In this document: one piece after another, positions 14,665 to 18,887 of the stretch
Numbering within the stretch: position 1 is the stretch's first letter
Layout: the number at the start of each line of letters is the position of its first letter
Assembly: GCA_936924235.1 (NCBI GenBank)
Contig: CAKZHN010000173.1
Coordinates: forward strand, 1 to 18,887
Length of the DNA: 18,887 nt
DNA from: an uncultured Rhodoplanes sp.
GTDB taxonomy: Bacteria > Pseudomonadota > Alphaproteobacteria > Rhizobiales > Xanthobacteraceae
Direction of reading: 5' to 3'
Position numbers and translations under genes: made by a program
The notes under the pieces: generated by a model
The model's input: only the letters and a program-made list of their open reading frames with translations
Databases searched by the model: none
What the model was told of the DNA's origin: nothing

Positions 14665-15723
14665 TCAGAGGTCGCGCACCTGCGGCAGCACCTTGTCGGC
14701 GAACACACGCAGCGAGCGCATGATCTCATCCTGCGACAGCGAGCCGAAATCGACCAGCAGGCCGATCTGGGTGATGCCGACGTCGCGGAGCACTTTAATG
14801 CGCTCGATGGTCTGCTTCGGTCCGCCCATGACGACGCGTCCCGGATAGTAGGTGTTGAAGCCGAAATCGCGCTGGCCGGCTTCGCGCCGTTCGTAGCCCT
14901 TGTAGGCCGTGGGATCGGGCGGCTTGCTCGCGGCCTCGATGCCGGCCGCGGCGTATTCGCTCATCGGCTTATGCACCAGCGATTGCAACTTGGCGTCGTC
15001 GTCGTTGTCGAGAAAGTGCGCGTGATAGACGCAGCAGATTTCATGGTCCTCGATCCGCCGCCCGCTCTTCTTCAGGGCGTCGCGATACCAGCCGATGCGC
15101 TCGACCGCGATCGGATGGTCGACGTGGTATGCGACGTAGAGCAGGTTGTGGCCCTGCTCCGCGGTCCACTCGAAGCTTTCGGGCGACATCAGGCACGCCA
15201 CCCAGATCGGCGGATGCGGCTTCTGGTAGACCGGCGGCAGCAGCGGCAGGCCCGACATTGGTGGCCGGAATTTGCTTTTGAACTCGATGGTCGGATTGGT
15301 CCAGGCCTGCTTGACGAGTTCGACGCCTTCCTCGACGCGCTCGCGGCTGTCCTTCATGTCGACGCCGAAGGCCTCGAACTCGTCGCGGATGAAGCCGCGG
15401 CCGACGCCGAAATCGAACCGGCCTTGCGACAGCTGATCGAGAGTTGCGGCCTGCTCGGCGACACGCACCGGGTCGTTGAGCGGCAGCACCGTGGCGCCGG
15501 TGCCGAGCCGGATGCGTTTGGTGCGCGCCGCGAGGTAGGACAGGAACGCGTAGTTCGACGGGAACAGCCCGCCATGGCGGACGAAGTGATGCTCTACGAT
15601 CCAGGCGTAGTCGATGCCGATCTGGTCGGCGAACTCGACCTGCTCGATGACGCCGCGATAGTGGGTCTGCACGTCGCGCACGGCCGGCAGACAGGTCGGC
15701 AGGTAGAACAGCCCGAACTTCAT
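14665..15723 (-). CDS. LLM-class (bacterial luciferase-like) flavin-dependent oxidoreductase
   Basis: This is a 352-residue TIM-barrel flavoprotein of the bacterial luciferase-like superfamily. The opening MKFGLFYLPTC is followed by YAWIVEHHFVRHGG and TKRIRLGTGATVLPLNDPVRVAEQAATLDQLSQGRFDFGVGRGF, the usual core of the class. These enzymes use reduced FMN (or F420) supplied by a partner reductase for monooxygenation, for example of alkanesulfonates, aminopolycarboxylates or heterocycles. No reductase gene is in the window. The start at 15723 is chosen because of a GGGAG box about 7 bases upstream and the family N-terminus. The frame runs open much further, to 16350, only because it continues antisense-like through dctP. 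It is the last gene of the TRAP operon, 50 bases after dctP, so it may act on the imported solute (inference). Confidence 0.9.
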   Translation of the reverse strand: MKFGLFYLPTCLPAVRDVQTHYRGVIEQVEFADQIGIDYAWIVEHHFVRHGGLFPSNYAFLSYLAARTKRIRLGTGATVLPLNDPVRVAEQAATLDQLSQGRFDFGVGRGFIRDEFEAFGVDMKDSRERVEEGVELVKQAWTNPTIEFKSKFRPPMSGLPLLPPVYQKPHPPIWVACLMSPESFEWTAEQGHNLLYVAYHVDHPIAVERIGWYRDALKKSGRRIEDHEICCVYHAHFLDNDDDAKLQSLVHKPMSEYAAAGIEAASKPPDPTAYKGYERREAGQRDFGFNTYYPGRVVMGGPKQTIERIKVLRDVGITQIGLLVDFGSLSQDEIMRSLRVFADKVLPQVRDL

Positions 15724-15737
15724 GGCGCGCCTCCCAG

Positions 15738-15762
15738 CCGGCCGGCGTTTAGCGCCGGCCGG
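15738..15762. other. Intercistronic hairpin between dctP and the flavin oxidoreductase
   Basis: CCGGCCGGCG (15738-15747) and CGCCGGCCGG (15753-15762) form a perfect 10-base-pair stem with a 5-base loop. In the direction of transcription (minus) it follows dctP by 11 bases and is directly followed by the ribosome-binding site of the next gene, with no T-run. On the plus strand it is followed by GCGCGTTTTTATT, so it reads as an intrinsic terminator for antisense transcription. A stabiliser or attenuating element that raises dctP relative to the downstream enzyme is the likeliest role. Confidence 0.5.
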
Positions 15763-15773
15763 GCGCGTTTTTA

Positions 15774-16784
15774 TTATTTGTACTTCTTTGCCGCGGCGAG
15801 CAGCGCGTCGTAGTCCTGCTTGACCTTCGGATTGGCGGCAAGGATCGACGCCGCTACGGGCGACACCATGTCGACGTAGCGCTTGGATTCTTCCGGCGAC
15901 ATGGTGATGACCTCGCCGCCGTTCTTCTTCCAGATATCTTCCTTGGCCTTGATGTCGTTGAGGTCCCACTCGCCGAACACCTCTTCGGCCTTGCGGGATT
16001 CCTCGCGTACGATCTTCTCGAGCTCGGGTCCGAGCGACTTCAGCCAAGCGCGGTTGGCGACCACGGGCGCGGCAAACATCGTCGACGGCAGATAGGTCAT
16101 CGGCTTGGCGATGTCGTAATACTTGAACGCGACATAGGGTGCCGCGGCACCGACCATGCCGTCGATGGTCTTGTTCTGCATCGCCGGCAGCGCTTCGCCG
16201 AGCGGCAGCGACACCGGAATGACGCCGAGCTTTTTCAGCGGCTCGACCTGAATCGGCGCGCCGCCCTGGGTGCGGATCTTCTGGCCCTGCAGATCGGCCG
16301 CCGTCCGCACCGCCTTGTGGCTCAGCAGCATCAGCGGGCTGTAGAGACACGGCGCCAGCACCTCGACGCCCTTGTCGGCGCCCCAGGTTGCAAGCCGCGC
16401 GCGAATCTCCGGATCGTTCAGAACCTTGAAGCCCTGCTCCAGCGTGTCGAACATGCCCGGCGCATCGAGCACCTGGAAGCGCGGCTCGAGGCTGACCCAG
16501 AAGCCGTTCGCCGACGAGGCGGCCTCGATGGTGCCGAGCGCCACGCCTTCGACCACCGCGGGAAGTTGTCCGAGCTGGTTGGCTGGATAGATGTCGACCT
16601 TGATCTTGCCGCCGGAGCGCTGCTCGATGCCGGCTTTCATCCGCTTGAAGTACTCATGGGTGACGTCGTTGACGGTCGGCAGCGACAGTTTCATCGTGAA
16701 TTGCTGGGCGCTGGCCGGGATCGCGGCAAGCGCGGCGCCAGCCATGATGCCGGCTACGGCCAGCGTGTTCAGAATTTTTCGCAT
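15774..16784 (-). CDS. dctP: TRAP transporter substrate-binding protein DctP
   Basis: This is a 336-residue periplasmic receptor of the TRAP DctP family. A Sec signal peptide ends with the cleavage site ASA (residue 26). The mature protein has the typical HEYFKRMKAGIEQRSGGKIKVDIYPANQLG segment. The conserved arginine that binds the ligand carboxylate lies in KIRTQGG (R171). The ATG at 16784 has a strong GGGAGGA about 8 bases upstream. Tandem TAA stops end the gene. It delivers an organic acid to DctQM across the periplasm using an ion gradient. In the family the receptor is often made in excess over the membrane subunits; the separate strong ribosome-binding site here agrees with that. The ligand is unknown. 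Confidence 0.94.
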   Translation of the reverse strand: MRKILNTLAVAGIMAGAALAAIPASAQQFTMKLSLPTVNDVTHEYFKRMKAGIEQRSGGKIKVDIYPANQLGQLPAVVEGVALGTIEAASSANGFWVSLEPRFQVLDAPGMFDTLEQGFKVLNDPEIRARLATWGADKGVEVLAPCLYSPLMLLSHKAVRTAADLQGQKIRTQGGAPIQVEPLKKLGVIPVSLPLGEALPAMQNKTIDGMVGAAAPYVAFKYYDIAKPMTYLPSTMFAAPVVANRAWLKSLGPELEKIVREESRKAEEVFGEWDLNDIKAKEDIWKKNGGEVITMSPEESKRYVDMVSPVAASILAANPKVKQDYDALLAAAKKYK

Positions 16785-16806
16785 TGGATTGGTCCTCCCA
16801 CTGTCT

Positions 16807-16844
16807 TGTCACTTGGTCTTTGTCACTTGGCGCCTGTCATTTGG
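16807..16844. repeat. Three 10-base direct repeats at exact 14-base spacing, dctM-dctP junction
   Basis: On the plus strand TGTCACTTGG occurs at 16807-16816 and 16821-16830, and TGTCATTTGG at 16835-16844. The spacing is exactly 14 bases each time. The last copy contains the final codon and TGA of dctM, so reading in gene direction the dctM end is repeated twice downstream, ahead of the dctP ribosome-binding site. This looks like local slippage duplication; a regulatory binding array is less likely. Confidence 0.7.
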
Positions 16845-18117
16845 CCATCAGATAGCGAACGCCGATCAGCGAGATGTCCGGGATGTAGGTGATGAGCGCC
16901 AGTGCGATGAGATAAATTATCACGAACGGAATGATGCCGCGATAAATCGTCTCAAGCTTCAGGCCCAGCACCGTCTGCGCGACGAAAATGTTGATGCCGA
17001 ACGGCGGGTGGAACAGCCCGATTGCGAGATTGACGGTGACGACGATGCCGAAGTGCACGGTGTCGATGCCGACCGACTTGACCATCGGCACGAGCAACGG
17101 ACTGAGCAGCAGGATTGCCGATAGCGGATCGAGGAAGCAGCCGACAGCGAGCAGCAGCACGTTGATCGCGAGAAGCAGCACCCACCATGAGACGTTGAGC
17201 GCTTGCAGCCAGGCCGTGATGGTCGCCGGCACCTGATTGACCGTCAGCAGCCAGGCGAACACGCCGGCGCAAGCGACGATGATCAGGATCTGTCCCGTGA
17301 ACAGCACTGTCGCGGCTGCGGCGCCGACGATGTCGCGCCAGCCGAGTTCGCGGAACACGAAGGCCGTCACCAGCGCGGCGTAGACGCAGGCCACGGCCGC
17401 GGCTTCGGTCGGTGAAAACACGCCGCCATAGATGCCACCCAGAATGATGACCGGTGCGCCGAGCGCCCAGACGCTGCGGCCCGCGGAGTGCAGGAACCGC
17501 TTCATGTTGAACGGCTCGCCGGCGCCGAAGCCTTCGCGCTTGGCACGCCACATCACATAGGCCGCGAGCATTCCGGCGATCAGCAGTCCGGGAACCACAC
17601 CGGCGGCATAAAGCCGCGCCACGGATTCCTCGGCGGCCGCGCCATAGACGATCATCGGGATGCTCGGCGGGATGATCACGTCGATGGCGCCGACGGCGGT
17701 GATCAGGCCGGCCGTGAACGTCTCCGGATAACCGGCGCGCTTCATGGCCGGCACCATCACCTTGCCGATGGTGGCGACCGTTGCGGCGCTGGCGCCGGAA
17801 ATCGCGCCGAAGATCGCCGAGGTGCCGACCGCGGTCACGCCGAGGCTGCCGCGCACCGAGCCGACGCCGGCCTGGACGAAGTCGACGAGCCGCTGCGCCA
17901 CGCTTCCGCGGCCCATCAGCTCTCCCGCATAGATGAAGAACGGCACCGCCAGGAGCGGCGTCGCATTGACGGAGGCGAACAGATTCTGATGCACCACCAC
18001 CAGCGGCACGTGCATGAAGAACACCAGCGCGACCGTGACCGCCGTCAGCAGCACCAGGAAGATCGGAAAACCGAGCAGCAGAAGCACGATCGGCACGACG
18101 GCAAGCGCGAAAGTCAT
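16837..18117 (-). CDS. dctM: TRAP transporter large permease DctM
   Basis: This is a 426-residue, highly hydrophobic protein of the DctM family (usual length 425-430), with about 12 predicted membrane segments. Characteristic stretches include PLLAVPFFIYAGELMGRG, GVTAVGTSAIFGAISGASAATVATIG, IPPSIPMIVYG and HPPFGINIFV. It forms the transport channel and, with DctQ, couples uptake to an ion gradient. The ATG at 18117 is preferred because it overlaps the dctQ stop (ATGA) and matches the family N-terminus. The frame extends 40 codons upstream through dctQ, but that extension is arginine-rich and not homologous. The 3' end is part of a 14-base-period repeat. Confidence 0.94.
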   Translation of the reverse strand: MTFALAVVPIVLLLLGFPIFLVLLTAVTVALVFFMHVPLVVVHQNLFASVNATPLLAVPFFIYAGELMGRGSVAQRLVDFVQAGVGSVRGSLGVTAVGTSAIFGAISGASAATVATIGKVMVPAMKRAGYPETFTAGLITAVGAIDVIIPPSIPMIVYGAAAEESVARLYAAGVVPGLLIAGMLAAYVMWRAKREGFGAGEPFNMKRFLHSAGRSVWALGAPVIILGGIYGGVFSPTEAAAVACVYAALVTAFVFRELGWRDIVGAAAATVLFTGQILIIVACAGVFAWLLTVNQVPATITAWLQALNVSWWVLLLAINVLLLAVGCFLDPLSAILLLSPLLVPMVKSVGIDTVHFGIVVTVNLAIGLFHPPFGINIFVAQTVLGLKLETIYRGIIPFVIIYLIALALITYIPDISLIGVRYLMAK

Positions 18118-18620
18118 GGGTTGGCCTGCCCTTCGGACGCGGTCTCCGGCGACCGCCGGACAATGCCGATCAGCCGCCAGACCGTGACGATGAGAATGAG
18201 GGCAAAGCCCAGCGCCACGGCACCGTGCGGGATCCACATCGGCACGCCCGCCATGTCGCTGGTGCGGCCGATGCGCAGCATCTGCGACGCGTAGAAATAC
18301 GACTGGCTGATCACAAATCCCGCGATGGCGATCAGCAGCAATTGCTCGGCGACGCGCAGCGCGAGGCGCAGCGGCCCGGGCATGAATTGCAGCAGCACGT
18401 CCATGCGCAGGTGCTGGTTGCGCCGCGTCACCACAGCGGCGCCCAGGAACGTGACGCCGACCATGATGAACACCTGCACTTCGTCAGAACCAAGCAGCGA
18501 CAGGCCGAACAGATAGCGGCCGACCACGTTGGTGAAGTTGAGCAGGACCGCCAGAATGAAGGCGACCGCGAGCGTGAGCTCGATCGCTCGCGCGATACGG
18601 TCGAACGCCTTGTCGATCAA
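18114..18620 (-). CDS. dctQ: TRAP transporter small permease DctQ
   Basis: This is a small permease with four membrane segments, 168 residues long if it starts at the TTG at 18620. The first helix follows DKAFDRIARAIELTLAVAFILAVLLNF, and the family segments NVVGRYLFG, SDEVQVFIMVGVTFLGAA and RRNQHLRMDV are present. I choose the TTG because a GGGGG box lies about 6 bases upstream and the length then matches the family (160-180). A GTG at 18716 in the same frame would add 32 residues of non-homologous, promoter-derived sequence. DctQ pairs with DctM in the inner membrane and interacts with DctP. It is the first gene of the minus-strand TRAP operon. The exact start is the only real doubt. Confidence 0.9.
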   Translation of the reverse strand: MIDKAFDRIARAIELTLAVAFILAVLLNFTNVVGRYLFGLSLLGSDEVQVFIMVGVTFLGAAVVTRRNQHLRMDVLLQFMPGPLRLALRVAEQLLLIAIAGFVISQSYFYASQMLRIGRTSDMAGVPMWIPHGAVALGFALILIVTVWRLIGIVRRSPETASEGQANP

Positions 18621-18655
18621 ACAATTCCCCCCGGCACGTTCTGTTCGTTCCGGGA

Positions 18656-18684
18656 ATACTCGGCCGAGACGTCCGCCTTGACAA
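18656..18684 (-). promoter_or_regulatory. Candidate promoter of the TRAP operon, overlapped by a palindrome
   Basis: On the minus strand TTGTCA (18684-18679) is a one-mismatch -35 box. GAGTAT (18661-18656) is a weak -10 box at 17-base spacing. The palindromic 12-mer CTCGGCCGAGAC (18659-18670) overlaps the -10 region, and GCCTTG-A-CAAGGC (18675-18687) overlaps the -35 box. Repressor control is therefore possible. The -10 match is poor, so this is tentative. Confidence 0.25.
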
Positions 18685-18712
18685 GGCAGACCGCTGGTTG
18701 CCGGCCATGACG

Positions 18713-18740
18713 CCACCCCATGACACCGGCGATGGGGTGG
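18713..18740. other. Inverted repeat upstream of dctQ
   Basis: CCACCCCAT (18713-18721) and ATGGGGTGG (18732-18740) are perfect 9-base arms separated by 10 bases. No T-run follows on either strand. It lies between the flagellin terminator and the putative TRAP promoter, about 95 bases upstream of dctQ. An operator or a secondary mRNA hairpin are both possible. Confidence 0.35.
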
Positions 18741-18754
18741 GGCGCTATGCGCAC

Positions 18755-18783
18755 AAAAAAACGGCGGCGCAAAGCGCCGCCGT
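18755..18783 (-). terminator. Intrinsic terminator of the flagellin gene
   Basis: On the minus strand a perfect 10-base-pair GC-rich stem (ACGGCGGCGC at 18783-18774, GCGCCGCCGT at 18770-18761) with a 3-base loop ends in a run of seven T. It lies 51 bases past the flagellin stop and insulates the TRAP operon downstream. A weaker bulged hairpin without a T-run (18799-18829) precedes it. Confidence 0.85.
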
Positions 18784-18834
18784 CTTGACCGAGGAGGTAC
18801 CGGCCGGGGAAACCGGAACCCCCGCCGGTGCTTG

Positions 18835-18887
18835 CTACTGGAACAACCGCAGCACGGCCTGGCTGGCCTGCGAGGCGAGCGACAGGG
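18835..18887 (-). CDS. Flagellin, C-terminal end only (runs off right edge)
   Basis: The last 16 codons read LSLASQASQAVLRLFQ and end in TAG. This matches the D0 C-terminal helix of bacterial flagellins, which packs inside the filament and ends in a conserved VLRLF-type sequence in alphaproteobacteria. A strong terminator follows. The gene would lie almost entirely outside the window to the right. Its orientation is the same as the TRAP operon, but the terminator separates them. The fragment is short, so the call rests on this signature alone. Confidence 0.8.
   Translation of the reverse strand, partial: LSLASQASQAVLRLFQ

Noticed and set aside
14665..16350. A single 561-residue frame on the minus strand that would fuse an upstream domain to the flavin oxidoreductase
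   Set aside because: The first 209 residues are arginine-rich off-frame reading of dctP. The oxidoreductase has its own ribosome-binding site and a family-typical start at 15723.
18621..18716. 32-residue N-terminal extension of DctQ from a GTG at 18716
   Set aside because: The extension is not homologous, overlaps the candidate promoter, and the TTG at 18620 has a good ribosome-binding site and gives the usual length.
1..18887. CRISPR arrays, tRNA or rRNA genes, insertion sequences, prophage or defence genes
   Set aside because: I looked for repeat-spacer structure, transposase motifs and tRNA-like clover leaves in the short intergenic gaps and saw none; nearly all the sequence is assigned to metabolic and transport genes.

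Overview
The window is GC-rich, densely packed bacterial chromosome with many GTG/TTG starts and 4-base stop/start overlaps. Gene content points to an alphaproteobacterium of the Bradyrhizobium/Rhodopseudomonas type: several carboxylate uptake systems, a hydantoinase pair and an orphan tripartite-tricarboxylate receptor. This placement comes from gene content and composition only, not from a database comparison.

Layout. (1) Bases 1-9254, minus strand, one long operon read right to left: a Tat-exported branched-chain-amino-acid-type ABC binding protein, two permeases (LivH, LivM), two ATPases (LivG, LivF), an isocitrate lyase/PEP mutase family C-C lyase, then hydantoinase/oxoprolinase subunits B and A; A runs off the left edge. 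Most junctions overlap or are a few bases apart. (2) Bases 9255-9370, a 116-base divergent control region with two palindromes and no regulator gene. (3) Bases 9371-14404, plus strand: LeuC-like and LeuD-like dehydratase subunits, an FAD aromatic-type monooxygenase, a TctC/Bug receptor and an Asp/Glu racemase-superfamily (maleate isomerase-like) enzyme. (4) Bases 14405-14664, a convergent junction with a good hairpin. (5) Bases 14665-18620, minus strand: TRAP transporter dctQ-dctM-dctP followed by a luciferase-like flavin oxidoreductase. (6) Bases 18621-18887: a promoter region, a strong intrinsic terminator and the last 16 codons of a flagellin gene on the minus strand.

How the genes may work together (inference). 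The divergent operons combine uptake (ABC and Bug), a flavin hydroxylase, an ATP-dependent lactam/imide-opening enzyme, a cis-diacid isomerase-like enzyme, an aconitase-family hydratase and a 2-hydroxy-diacid C-C lyase. The hydratase and lyase pair resembles the last two steps of nicotinate fermentation in Eubacterium barkeri (dimethylmaleate hydratase, then 2,3-dimethylmalate lyase giving pyruvate and propionate). The most interesting reading is therefore a catabolic module for a substituted maleate, possibly derived from an N-heterocycle or a cyclic imide. The substrate cannot be fixed from sequence alone.
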